Below are positions 1 to 9,006 of a stretch of 64,000 bases of DNA, piece by piece. Below the pieces are notes generated by a model. The model was given only the letters and a program-made list of their open reading frames with translations, was not told the DNA's origin and ran no database searches. Made by a program: the position numbers and the translations under genes. The stretch's first letter is position 1. Every line of letters starts with the position of its first letter. This stretch comes from Croceivirga sp. Lineage in GTDB: Bacteria > Bacteroidota > Bacteroidia > Flavobacteriales > Flavobacteriaceae. Location of the stretch: NCBI GenBank assembly GCA_028284665.1, contig JANQRG010000046.1, positions 1 to 64,000 of the forward strand. Reading direction: 5' to 3'.

Positions 1-1
1 T

Positions 2-1960
2 GATGGTTCCGGTGGTGGAAATCTACCTCCGGTAGCCATTGCAACGGCCTCTACCCAGTCAGGCACCGTTCCTTTAACGGTGGACTTTACTGGTAGCAAC
101 TCTATAGATGATGTAGGTGTTGTTTCCTATGCCTGGGATTTCAAGGACGGTACTACTTCTACAGAAGCAGATCCAACACATACTTTCAACACTGCCGGGA
201 GCTATATGGTAGAACTTACGGTTACTGATATTGGCGGATTAACAAATAGCGACCAGGTGGTTGTAGATGTTATGAATGAAGGCACTGGAGAGAACCTGCC
301 CCCATCTATTGTTAATCCTGGAACTCAAAACAACGAGGAATTTGATGTGATATCATTACAGATTGATTCCTCCGATCCAAATGGTGATGACGTAAGTTAT
401 CAGGCAACGGGTCTGCCCGATGGATTAGATATTGATCCCAATACTGGATTAATATCTGGGACCATATCAGGTGGCATTTCTGGAAATGGGGAATTCATTG
501 AAGAAAATGGTTTGGTAATCATCGAAGCCGAGTCTGCAAATATAGTTCCAAAATGGTCCATTTCTAATTTAGCAGGAGCGACAGGTATTTTGGCTGGGAC
601 CAATACTTTTAACTCCATAAGCCAAGGAACATTGCAGTACGAAATAAATATTACTAATGCTGGGATTTATAGGGTTAATTGGCGTTCCTTCTACAGTGGA
701 AGCAGTTCATCGGAGGAAAATGATAGTTGGTTACGATTTCCGAATGATGATAACGTTTGGTTTTTCGGTAGGCAAGGACCACCAGGTCCTGAATCATTCT
801 TAATTTCCGTGCTACAAGGGGATCAGGATAATATTGTTTTTCCAAAGGGAAGTACCAGGATAACCCCGCAAACCACACCTAACGGATCGGGCACAGATGG
901 TTATTTTAAAGTGTTTAGAACCTTTGGTCAATCTCAGGTTTACGACTGGCAGGCTGTAACAGGTGATGGTAATAGTCATGACATCTATGTATGGTTTGTA
1001 AATCCAGGGACATATACTATGGAGATTTCTGAGCGATCTAAAGGACACACCATTGATAAGATTGCCTTATACAAGGTAGATATTTACAGGTATGATAGTG
1101 ACAATTCAATTGCAGAATCCTTTACGAACCTTCCCGAATCTAATAGATCTGAAGCAACTGCTATGGAAGGAGCCAGTGCTAATAGTCCATATTTGGTTAC
1201 TATAACCGTTACGGACAATGGCAACCCTAGTATGTCTTCGTCAACACAGTTCGTTTGGAATGTTGGTGAAGATGCTGGTGGCCGTGGTGGTGTTCAAAGC
1301 GTTTCTTTGATGAATGCAGATACAAATTCTGAGCTAACCGAAATTTCTAATGGACAACAAATCAATCTGGCAGGTTTCGGTAACCCAAATGTAAATATTA
1401 GATACAATTCCAGTGAACCTATTGGAAGTGTTGCTTTAAGCTTAACGGGTACATTAAACATCAACAGGACGGAAAGCGTTGCTCCTTACAGCCTTTTTGG
1501 GGATAGTAATGGTAATTTTAATCCTGGAAGCTTACCATTAGGGAATTATACATTATCTGCAATTCCCTATTCAGGTACAGGGCTTTCGGGAGCAATGGGT
1601 ACCGAATTAATTGTTGATTTTTCAATTACTACCATTACTTCTGCAACTGGGGTCGTGCCAAATAATCAAGAGGTATTAATTTCAAATGATAATAACGGCT
1701 TTTATTTACATCCGAACCCCACCTCTAATGAAGTTAATGTCAATTTTAATGCTACTCCTTCGCCGCTATCGGAAATAATTCTTTTTGACATAACCGGGAA
1801 AAAAATAAAAGAAATTCTACTGTATGATAATTATGGGAGTGACTATCCCAATATGATCACTTTTAAAATGGGAGAAATCCCACGAGGCGTCTATTTTGTA
1901 AAACTGATATCAATTTTCGGAGAGGAGCTGGGAAGTCAAAGAATCATCAAAATCGATTAG
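2..1960 (+). CDS. PKD-domain surface protein with T9SS sorting tail (5' truncated by window)
   Basis: The frame is open to the left edge, so the N-terminus and signal peptide lie outside the window. Visible in order: a PKD domain (about positions 50-270, with YAWDFKDG and TFNTAGSYMVELTVTD), a putative Ig/cadherin-like repeat (LPDGLDIDPNTGLISGTI), a carbohydrate-binding-like beta-sandwich (EAESANIV ... VWFVNPGTYTMEISE, about 500-1070), another beta-rich part, and a C-terminal type A T9SS sorting domain (LHPNPTSNEVNV ... GVYFVKL ... QRIIKID, about 1700-1957). Family knowledge: such tails direct export through the outer membrane and surface attachment or release. PKD plus CBM-like modules suggest a polysaccharide-binding or adhesive protein; any catalytic domain would be upstream. 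Confident on export class, unsure of substrate. Confidence 0.88.
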   Translation, partial: DGSGGGNLPPVAIATASTQSGTVPLTVDFTGSNSIDDVGVVSYAWDFKDGTTSTEADPTHTFNTAGSYMVELTVTDIGGLTNSDQVVVDVMNEGTGENLPPSIVNPGTQNNEEFDVISLQIDSSDPNGDDVSYQATGLPDGLDIDPNTGLISGTISGGISGNGEFIEENGLVIIEAESANIVPKWSISNLAGATGILAGTNTFNSISQGTLQYEINITNAGIYRVNWRSFYSGSSSSEENDSWLRFPNDDNVWFFGRQGPPGPESFLISVLQGDQDNIVFPKGSTRITPQTTPNGSGTDGYFKVFRTFGQSQVYDWQAVTGDGNSHDIYVWFVNPGTYTMEISERSKGHTIDKIALYKVDIYRYDSDNSIAESFTNLPESNRSEATAMEGASANSPYLVTITVTDNGNPSMSSSTQFVWNVGEDAGGRGGVQSVSLMNADTNSELTEISNGQQINLAGFGNPNVNIRYNSSEPIGSVALSLTGTLNINRTESVAPYSLFGDSNGNFNPGSLPLGNYTLSAIPYSGTGLSGAMGTELIVDFSITTITSATGVVPNNQEVLISNDNNGFYLHPNPTSNEVNVNFNATPSPLSEIILFDITGKKIKEILLYDNYGSDYPNMITFKMGEIPRGVYFVKLISIFGEELGSQRIIKID

Positions 1961-2129
1961 TTTTACCTTAGTTCGGAGCTAATGGCGGAAAAAGTAGTAC
2001 CAATCCCTTATAAGGTAACCATAAGTACTCCGATGTCTATCTTTTTAATTAGAGAATTTTTTATTCCAGCCTTTTACCTACCGAACAGAATGATAATTGG
2101 TGACCTTGCCCAATAACAATGACATTTGA

Positions 2130-2381
2130 TTTTTTTGGATTTATAACGCTACGCCAGACCCTGAAAACAAAGCTACTATAATTTCCAACCTTCTGGACCC
2201 ACAGATCGATATTGTTTTTCCCAGGGGTAGCTCTGGAATTGCAGCTTCAACAAACCCATCGGTTCCGGCAGTAACGCATCGGAGGGAAACACCACACCAC
2301 ATAGATATAAATTGGCAATACCAAAATAAAAGAGGAGCTGAGTATTTAGTAGTCAAGTTAAATATTGGTGTAGATAATTGA
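2130..2381 (+). pseudogene. Decayed fragment in the 1961-2493 intergenic gap
   Basis: The 530-base stretch between the surface protein and the convergent sugar transferase has no intact gene. One forward frame stays open for 83 codons after a TGA at 2127 and has no good start. It contains DPQIDIVFPRGSSGI, which resembles QDNIVFPKGSTRI in the carbohydrate-binding-like domain of the upstream gene (near position 830). I infer a remnant of a related domain; chance resemblance is possible. Confidence 0.3.
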
Positions 2382-2493
2382 ATGAGCTACTTCAAAAATG
2401 TATTTGAAGAAAAGTCAATGCGGATTGTGCTTCAAAATGTACCGTTTAGGAATTAGGCAATTTTTAGCTGCTGGTCTTTGGTAATATGGGATC

Positions 2494-3864
2494 CTAAATT
2501 CCTCGAGAAAATAAGATGGTAGTTAGTGTTTTGAAGATTATTCTTAAATCCAGTACTATAGATTTGTTTTTAATATAGTACAAATCGTATTCTAATTTCC
2601 TAATGGAATCGTCAAGGTTTTCACCATATTTATATTTTACCTGTGCCCACCCTGTTATACCTGGCTTTACCAAATGTCTTACATTATAAAATGGGGTTAC
2701 CTCATTTAGCTTATCTACAAAAATCTTTCGTTCTGGACGTGGTCCGATAAAGGACATGTCACCGCGAATTACAGATAAAATTTGTGGTAATTCATCAATT
2801 CTAAATTTTCGAAGTACCTTACCAAATTTGGTTATCCTGGCATCGTTTTTTGTTGCCATTATAGCCCCCTTTTTTTCAGCATCAACAACCATGGATCTAA
2901 ACTTAAAAACCTTGTATTCCTTTCCGTGCTTCCCTACCCTTAATTGAGTGTAAAAAAGTGGACCGGGATTAAAAAAGAAATTTAATACCACTACAAAAGG
3001 GATTGAAATCAAAAATGCCGTCCCAGAAATGAGAGTTAATAATATATTGAACGAAAAATTGCTTATGCTCTGTAAATAGCGAATCTTGGAATTACTCAAT
3101 TGAAGTATTTCATATAGACTATCATTATGAGAATCAATGGGAAGCGCTTCATAAGTTGTTTCATAGAAGGAGGTATAGGTAAGCACTTCTTTGCCCGTTA
3201 ACAAGGAGTCAACCAAAGCGTTTTCCATTCGATTGGAAAAATGGTTGTAACTTCTGGTATTTATAATCCAGGAATCAATGTTTTTGCTAAGAAATTCTTC
3301 CTTTTGTGATAGATCTTCCTCGTCAGTGTTTAAATAGGTTGAAGCGACCTTGTAATACGTCTCATTTTCATCACCATTGATATGGTCAATGTTTTTTCGC
3401 AATGTGTCTTTGGTGGTCTGATCATAGATGTAAAGAACCTTCCTTATAGTAGGTACAAATTTAAATACGTAGTTAAAAAGTAAGCGCCAAAGTACTAATT
3501 GAATCGGGCAAAAAATGATGAAAATAATTAATGATATTCGCCAGTAGGCAAAATCAAAGAAAAAAGTAGTAATTACTATCATGGAGATAGCGAACAGGGA
3601 AACAATAGTGAAAATTCTTATAATTGAGGAAGTGGTGGATTTTGGTACCTTTTCTAAGTTGTAGAGTTCAAATATATAGGCAAGAACAAAATAGTTCAGT
3701 ATTCCTATACCAAAAATAGCCACTTGAAATAAGAAAGGTTCCTGATCTTGATAATCAACAGCCCTTAGCACAAAATTTCTGAGGGATATCCCTATAAGGG
3801 TTAAATCTCCAATAAATAGAATAGATTTTCTTTCTAAGGTGTTGAGAATGGATTTTGTTGCCAT
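2494..3864 (-). CDS. Exopolysaccharide polyprenyl glycosylphosphotransferase (initiating sugar transferase)
   Basis: Transfers a sugar-1-phosphate from a nucleotide sugar to undecaprenyl phosphate, the first step of capsule or exopolysaccharide assembly at the inner membrane. The N-terminal half holds four hydrophobic segments and a degenerate Rossmann-like region. A fifth membrane segment (FNILLTLISGTAFLISIPFV) precedes the bacterial sugar transferase domain, with KVFKFRSMVVDAE, RKFRIDELPQ, GDMSFIGPRPE and KPGITGWAQV. Length, about 456 residues, is normal for the WbaP/WcaJ-like family. The ATG at 3864 is preferred over a TTG three codons upstream. A TACCTTTG box lies about 37 bases upstream. 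Sugar specificity cannot be read from the sequence. Confidence 0.92.
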   Translation of the reverse strand: MATKSILNTLERKSILFIGDLTLIGISLRNFVLRAVDYQDQEPFLFQVAIFGIGILNYFVLAYIFELYNLEKVPKSTTSSIIRIFTIVSLFAISMIVITTFFFDFAYWRISLIIFIIFCPIQLVLWRLLFNYVFKFVPTIRKVLYIYDQTTKDTLRKNIDHINGDENETYYKVASTYLNTDEEDLSQKEEFLSKNIDSWIINTRSYNHFSNRMENALVDSLLTGKEVLTYTSFYETTYEALPIDSHNDSLYEILQLSNSKIRYLQSISNFSFNILLTLISGTAFLISIPFVVVLNFFFNPGPLFYTQLRVGKHGKEYKVFKFRSMVVDAEKKGAIMATKNDARITKFGKVLRKFRIDELPQILSVIRGDMSFIGPRPERKIFVDKLNEVTPFYNVRHLVKPGITGWAQVKYKYGENLDDSIRKLEYDLYYIKNKSIVLDLRIIFKTLTTILFSRGI

Positions 3865-3900
3865 TAGTTTCAAGTTTCAGCAGGGGAACTAAACCGCTTG

Positions 3901-3908
3901 CAAAGGTA
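3901..3908 (-). promoter_or_regulatory. Candidate -7 box (TACCTTTG) for the sugar transferase gene
   Basis: On the minus strand TACCTTTG matches the Bacteroidota housekeeping -7 consensus TAnnTTTG exactly, about 37 bases before the ATG at 3864. No TTG sits at the preferred 19-21 base spacing (the nearest is about 24 away), so this is a half-supported call. Confidence 0.35.
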
Positions 3909-4071
3909 ATTCCAATCCCCAATTGATGAAAACAATGTAATTAAAAGATTCATTTTTTTAGGGTATGAATACAAACATCCGATTTTTTTGAAGTTCGACG
4001 AAAAGTGTAGCCATAGTATTCTTCCCTACCCATTTAGTTATAATTTTAATCAATAAACAACCTTTTCTTCT

Positions 4072-4956
4072 ATGACTAAGAACATTCTGTATACCAATGA
4101 AATGTTCCCCGTAAGATTAGTTTTTTTAATTGATATATTGCTAACGGCTGTATCATTTATAGTTTCATATTATCTATGCTCCCTTATCCTACCGGATATC
4201 TGGAGCCATGGCATGCTGATACAACTTCCTATTATTGTGGCACTTACTTCTCTGATATTTCTGTTTATTGGAATTTACAAGGGATATGTAAAGTATGACA
4301 AGGTTAGGGAAGTTTATAGCATATTCAACGCAATTTGTATCACCAATATACTGACCATAATATTGGTTGTTGTGAATGGGAAATTGTTTATGGAAAAGGA
4401 ATTAATGGTTCCACTCTCCATAATTGTGGTGCATAGTATTCTAAGTTTTAGTGCCTTGGTAATATCCAGGCGGTTATACAAATATTTTACGGTGTCAAGA
4501 TCAAAGGGGCTGGGTTATCATACGAAATCGGTTTTTGTTTTTAACGAAACTGCTGCAAACCAAGAAGCCGAAACTATTCTTTCACTTCTTAAGAAAAGAG
4601 ACGGCGAAGACAATGCTCGCATTGTTGCCGAGAGGTTGGATTTCTTAAACAATCAAGCAACCGGCAAAGAAAATTGGTTGGATGTTGGCAATTTCTATCT
4701 ACATGATGATATGCGCCAAAACAATATGGAATACTTAAAATTGCTAGATAATATATCAAAGTACGAAAAGCCTATCTATTTGGTGAATTTCAGGACGGAA
4801 AATTGCGGTTCGGATTCTGGTGAATTAACCTTAACTAGAGTAGTATTATCCAACAATAAAATTAAGGAAAAGGATAAGCGGCATTTTCCCAGTAAGGAAA
4901 TTCTGGAAAATTCCCTTTCTTCCGAAGATAAATTAATTAAGCATCAAACAGTTTAA
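4072..4956 (+). CDS. FlaA1/CapD-like polysaccharide membrane protein lacking the dehydratase domain
   Basis: Four hydrophobic segments occupy roughly residues 15-145 (FLIDILLTAVSFIVSYYLCSL, LPIIVALTSLIFLFIGIYKG, ITNILTIILVVV, PLSIIVVHSILSFSALVISRRL). A hydrophilic segment of about 150 residues follows. The layout matches the N-terminal membrane plus nucleotide-binding-like region of FlaA1/CapD-type sugar dehydratases, but the protein stops at 294 residues and has no GxxGxxG or YxxxK SDR domain. It is divergent from the sugar transferase gene and beside a CpsB phosphatase, so a role in exopolysaccharide assembly or its regulation is likely. It could be a natural non-catalytic paralogue or a truncated enzyme; the next 200 bases show no continuation. 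Confidence 0.65.
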   Translation: MTKNILYTNEMFPVRLVFLIDILLTAVSFIVSYYLCSLILPDIWSHGMLIQLPIIVALTSLIFLFIGIYKGYVKYDKVREVYSIFNAICITNILTIILVVVNGKLFMEKELMVPLSIIVVHSILSFSALVISRRLYKYFTVSRSKGLGYHTKSVFVFNETAANQEAETILSLLKKRDGEDNARIVAERLDFLNNQATGKENWLDVGNFYLHDDMRQNNMEYLKLLDNISKYEKPIYLVNFRTENCGSDSGELTLTRVVLSNNKIKEKDKRHFPSKEILENSLSSEDKLIKHQTV

Positions 4957-5166
4957 TCCCTTTACTACTTGCAGGCGAGTCCTGGCGGAAAAGAACCTTA
5001 ATGTCTTTTCTAAAGCCAAAATGATACTTTAGCACCTAATTCGTCCAATTATATTGTGGATTTCGTAACCGTTAGGAATTGGAAAGTGTCTTAATCGTCA
5101 GATCAATTCACAAACGAACTTAGTTATAAAGATACCCTACAGCACATTAAGTATGTTTTCGACGAA

Positions 5167-5907
5167 TTAATGAAAGTGTTCTATGGTATTAACGATTATC
5201 GTATTGATCTTTTCTAAGAGATTTACGGGAAGGGTAGCATCTTTTATTACTTCTAATTGCGAAATATTATGCACATCGGATCCTAAAAAGTCTACGAATC
5301 CTTTATCCAGAAGTTTTATCGCCACGTTTTTTATTTCATTCCCATAATAACCAGTTAGGGATAATAGATTGGTTTGAAACAGAATATTCTGATTTTTTAG
5401 TCTTTGATAAGTTTGAAAATCGTTGTGAAAAAACAAATATCGTTCAGGATGTGCCAAAATAGGAAAGTAGTTTTTGAATAGTATTTTCTCTATTGCTGGG
5501 CCAAAGTTGATAGAAGGTTGTAAAAAAGACATTTCTACCAACAGATGATACTTTCTTAGGGGCATGACCTGAGCCTGGGCCAGGATTTGTTCAAAATTAT
5601 CATCAATCATGTGCTCAGCAGCAATATCAACCGAAACATCGATTATACCCTGATTGGCCATTACTTTCTTTAATAACTTAAAAGAAGCTTGTATGGTCTC
5701 AGGCGTGTTTTCATAATAATTGTGCATGATATGAGGGGTACAAACGAAATTTTTCACGCCGAACTCCGAAAAAGCTCTGATTAGGGCAATAGACTCTTCA
5801 ACGGTCTTTGCCCCATCATCTATTCCTGGTAGAATATGATTGTGTATGTCTACAAATCCGCTTAACTGATCTACCAAATAGCGTTTCCTCTGAAAAAAAC
5901 TAAACAT
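5167..5907 (-). CDS. CpsB/CapC-type tyrosine-protein phosphatase (PHP fold)
   Basis: A manganese-dependent phosphatase that in capsule systems dephosphorylates the polysaccharide co-polymerase tyrosine kinase. Family metal motifs are visible: DIHNHILPGIDDGA near the N-terminus, CTPHIMHNYY, AEHMIDDNF, LAHPERY and GSDVHN near the C-terminus. At about 246 residues the length is standard. The ATG at 5907 (MFSFFQRKR) follows AAGAAAGG and is preferred. A TTG at 5925 would add six residues and overlap the end of mnmE. The gene lies just downstream of mnmE and near the sugar transferase, consistent with exopolysaccharide control. Confidence 0.9.
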   Translation of the reverse strand: MFSFFQRKRYLVDQLSGFVDIHNHILPGIDDGAKTVEESIALIRAFSEFGVKNFVCTPHIMHNYYENTPETIQASFKLLKKVMANQGIIDVSVDIAAEHMIDDNFEQILAQAQVMPLRKYHLLVEMSFLQPSINFGPAIEKILFKNYFPILAHPERYLFFHNDFQTYQRLKNQNILFQTNLLSLTGYYGNEIKNVAIKLLDKGFVDFLGSDVHNISQLEVIKDATLPVNLLEKINTIIVNTIEHFH

Positions 5908-5914
5908 ACCTTTC

Positions 5915-7285
5915 TTATTTTCCAATACAAAAATTAGAAAAAATGTTGCCTAAAAGATCATCTGTAGTAACGGAACCAGTGATTTCGCCCAAATGATACA
6001 GGGCCTGCCGGATGTCTATAGCTAATAAATCCCCTGGGATTTCCATTTCCAGTCCTCCTATTACTTTTTCTATTTCAGCTAGGGCTTTTAGTAGAGCATC
6101 ATAATGCCTACTATTGGAGATGACAATGGCATTTTTCCCTAAACGCCCACTTAGCGCCAAAGTTGCTAACTCCTCTTTTAAAGTATCCAACCCTTTACCC
6201 GTTTTTGCAGATATCCAAAATACCTCTGGCATTTTTTCCCTAAAACTTTGGAGGGACGTTTCAGAGTGCTTTTCTGACTTATTTCCTATTGCAAGTATTC
6301 TTTTTGACGGATAACGTACTTTCAAGGTCTCGATTTCGCCGGATTTGTCATCACCGGCCTCAAAAAGATACAGTACCAGCTGCGCCTTTTCAATTTTTTC
6401 AAAGGCGCGTTCAATCCCAATTTTTTCAATAGTGTCCGAGGTTTCCCGAATACCAGCAGTATCAATAAAACGAAAACTGATCCCTTGAATACTGAGTTGA
6501 TCCTCAACGCTGTCCCGGGTCGTTCCCGGAATATCACTAACAATGGCTCTTTCCTCGTTTAACAGCGCATTAAGTAGTGTTGACTTCCCCACATTAGGTT
6601 CCCCTACAATCGCTACAGGAATCCCGTTCTTTAACACATTACCCAGGGCAAAAGAATCGATCAACGTTTTAAGTACCGTGGTGATCCTCTCCAGTAATTC
6701 CCGAAACGTCGCCCTATCCGCAAACTCCACATCCTCTTGAGAAAAATCCAGCTCAAGTTCAATTAAGGAGGCGAAATTCAACAACTCTTCCCGCAACTTT
6801 TTTATTTCAGTACTAAAGCCCCCTCGCATTTGCTGCATAGCAATTTGATGTGCCGCTTCGCTCTCACTGGCAATTAGATCTGCCACGGCCTCAGCCTGAC
6901 TCAGGTCCATTTTGCCATTTAGGAAAGCGCGAAGCGTAAATTCGCCCTCTTTAGCCGTCCTACACCCATTTTTAAGAAATAGCTGGATGATTTGCTGCTG
7001 TATATAAGTTGATCCGTGACAGGAGATTTCAACGATATTTTCACCGGTATACGAATTAGGTGCCCTAAAAATGGAAACCAGTACTTTATCCAATTTCCGA
7101 TCACCATCTTGAAGATATCCCAGATGTATCGTATGGGTTTTTTGTGTAACAAAATCCTTTTCACCATAGGGACTGAATTTCTTGGACACAATGGTAATTG
7201 CATCAGGACCGGATATTCTGATCACAGCGATCGCTCCGATCCCTGGCGGTGTAGCCAGTGCAATGATGTTGCCTTCTTCAAACAT
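5915..7285 (-). CDS. mnmE: tRNA modification GTPase MnmE
   Basis: With MnmG, installs the carboxymethylaminomethyl group on wobble uridine 34 of certain tRNAs. The N-terminal tetrahydrofolate-binding domain starts MFEEGNIIALATPPGIGAIAVIRISG. The G domain carries the P-loop GEPNVGKSTLLNALL, DIPGTTRD and DTAGIRET. The C-terminus is CIGK, the family's conserved CxGK end. Length is about 456 residues. A longer frame to 7363 exists, but the extra 26 residues are outside the family and would overlap the divergent promoter, so the ATG at 7285 is chosen. Confidence 0.97.
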   Translation of the reverse strand: MFEEGNIIALATPPGIGAIAVIRISGPDAITIVSKKFSPYGEKDFVTQKTHTIHLGYLQDGDRKLDKVLVSIFRAPNSYTGENIVEISCHGSTYIQQQIIQLFLKNGCRTAKEGEFTLRAFLNGKMDLSQAEAVADLIASESEAAHQIAMQQMRGGFSTEIKKLREELLNFASLIELELDFSQEDVEFADRATFRELLERITTVLKTLIDSFALGNVLKNGIPVAIVGEPNVGKSTLLNALLNEERAIVSDIPGTTRDSVEDQLSIQGISFRFIDTAGIRETSDTIEKIGIERAFEKIEKAQLVLYLFEAGDDKSGEIETLKVRYPSKRILAIGNKSEKHSETSLQSFREKMPEVFWISAKTGKGLDTLKEELATLALSGRLGKNAIVISNSRHYDALLKALAEIEKVIGGLEMEIPGDLLAIDIRQALYHLGEITGSVTTDDLLGNIFSNFCIGK

Positions 7286-7374
7286 GGCAGCAAAATTACA
7301 AATTACCCCTTGAGCTGTAACAATTTCTACAATTTTGCGACCTATAGATAGTTCATCAATCAATCAAGAATACC

Positions 7375-7737
7375 ATGGAATTAGTTAATAATAACAATGT
7401 TTTACGAAAAGACAATAACCTGCTGGTAATTATCCATTTGACTCAGTTATTGCACTATGTTACCGGATTTGGAGGTTTTTTAGTACCTCTGATCATTTGG
7501 ATCACTTCAAGAAATAGCGTGCAGGGAATGGACGAGCATGGTAAATCCATCATCAACTTACAATTAAGCCTTTTGTTATATATTGTAATCAGCATTCCCG
7601 CGATCTTGCTACTAGGTTTGGGAATACTAATGTTAATTGGTGTGGGGATTATAGGGTTTGTCCTGCCAATTATTAATGCGGCTAAGGCGGCCAATGGAGA
7701 GTCACCTTCATATTTTTTAACCATTAGGTTTTTCTAG
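7375..7737 (+). CDS. DUF4870 family small membrane protein
   Basis: A 120-residue protein with the DUF4870/Tic20-like layout: a polar start, then hydrophobic segments (LTQLLHYVTGFGGFLVPLIIW, LSLLLYIVISIPAILLLGLG, GVGIIGFVLPIINAAKAANG) and the conserved stretch GKSIINLQLSLLLY, typically written as K-x-x-x-N-F/L-Q. It is predicted in the inner membrane. It lies alone between divergent mnmE and convergent dnaN, 32 bases from the latter. No molecular function is established for the family. Confidence 0.85.
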   Translation: MELVNNNNVLRKDNNLLVIIHLTQLLHYVTGFGGFLVPLIIWITSRNSVQGMDEHGKSIINLQLSLLLYIVISIPAILLLGLGILMLIGVGIIGFVLPIINAAKAANGESPSYFLTIRFF

Positions 7738-7769
7738 AAGAGAGAAGCTTTTCCTCAGTTTACGTATGC

Positions 7770-8888
7770 CTAATTGTTGAGCATCACCGGCATTACCAAC
7801 ATAGTAACCTGTTCTCCTTCATCCAGACCATCTGAAGGGGTGAGGATCCCTGCTCTATTGGGTAGACTCATTTCTAAAGAAACTTCATCTGAAGATAGGT
7901 TATTAAGCATTTCCAACAAAAAGCGGGAATTAAATCCGATTTGCATATCGTCACCTTGATAGGAACAGGATAGGCGTTCTTCTGCCTTGTTGCTGTAATC
8001 AATATCCTCTGCAGAAATATTGAGTTCCGCCCCTGCAATTTTTAGTCGTATTTGATGGGTGGTCTTGTTGGAGAAAATGGCAACCCGACGTACTGAACTT
8101 AAAAACTGGCCTCGGGAAATACTCAATTTATTAGGGTTTTCTCGAGGAATGACCGCCTCGTAATTCGGATACTTACCATCGATTAGCCTACAGATCAGTT
8201 CAGAATTGTCAAAACTAAATTTCGCATTACTTTCGTTGTATTCAATTTTCACCTCGGTTTCCGAACCTGCCAGTATCCCTTTCAACAGATTTAAAGGCTT
8301 CTTTGGCATAATGAATTCTGCCACTTCAGAAGCACTGATATCCTTGCGTTGGTATTTCACCAATTTGTGGGCATCAGTAGATACAAAAGTCAAGTTTTCC
8401 GGGGAGAATTGGAAAAAAACACCGCTCATCACCGGACGAAGATCGTCATTCCCGGCAGCGAAAATCGTTTTGGAAATTGCATTGGCCAGAATATCCCCCA
8501 TGATAGTGGTTGCGCTGGGATTCGTGAGCTCTACTGCTTTAGGAAATTCATTCCCATCTGCATAGGCCAGGGAATATTTTCCGTGGCTGGAGCTGATCTC
8601 CACGGTATTATTATCAGAAACGACAAATGTAAGCGGTTGTTCCGGAAAGGTCTTTAGCGTGTCTAACAGCAGTCTCGCCGGAATTGCTATCAGCCCTTCG
8701 GTATCTGCATCTACCTCTAAAACCGTGCTCATAGTCGTCTCCAGGTCCGAGGCTGAAACTATAAGCTGCTTTTGTTTAAGGTCAAACAGGAAATTGTCCA
8801 AAATAGGCAAGGTGTTGCTGGTATTAATAACACCCCCCAGTACCTGCAGTTGTTTCAATAAGTATGTGCTGGATACAATAAATTTCAT
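7770..8888 (-). CDS. dnaN: DNA polymerase III subunit beta (sliding clamp)
   Basis: Forms the dimeric ring that tethers DNA polymerase III to DNA. The 372-residue protein begins MKFIVSSTYLLKQLQVLGGVI, ends in the family's MPVMLNN tail, and contains CRLIDGKYPNYEAVIP and GDDMQIGFNSRFLLEML, diagnostic of the third clamp domain. The ATG at 8888 is the only sensible start. Unlike in many bacteria, the gene is not beside dnaA here. It follows gldFG on the same strand with about 120 bases between, so it probably has its own promoter. Confidence 0.98.
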   Translation of the reverse strand: MKFIVSSTYLLKQLQVLGGVINTSNTLPILDNFLFDLKQKQLIVSASDLETTMSTVLEVDADTEGLIAIPARLLLDTLKTFPEQPLTFVVSDNNTVEISSSHGKYSLAYADGNEFPKAVELTNPSATTIMGDILANAISKTIFAAGNDDLRPVMSGVFFQFSPENLTFVSTDAHKLVKYQRKDISASEVAEFIMPKKPLNLLKGILAGSETEVKIEYNESNAKFSFDNSELICRLIDGKYPNYEAVIPRENPNKLSISRGQFLSSVRRVAIFSNKTTHQIRLKIAGAELNISAEDIDYSNKAEERLSCSYQGDDMQIGFNSRFLLEMLNNLSSDEVSLEMSLPNRAGILTPSDGLDEGEQVTMLVMPVMLNN

Positions 8889-9006
8889 GTAATCGGTTGT
8901 TAAGCTAAATAGATTTTATAAATATATGCCTTAAATCCATTTCCAAAGAAGGCTAAAGACAAATATATTTTAAAACTATTGGGGTCGGAAACTTAGTTAT
9001 CAACAC

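Noticed and set aside
7286-7363. N-terminal extension of mnmE
   Set aside because: Not conserved in the family, and the ATG at 7285 matches the family start.
8960-8967. TATATTTG on the minus strand as dnaN promoter box
   Set aside because: Good -7 match but no -33 TTG at 19-21 bases; left out of the feature list.
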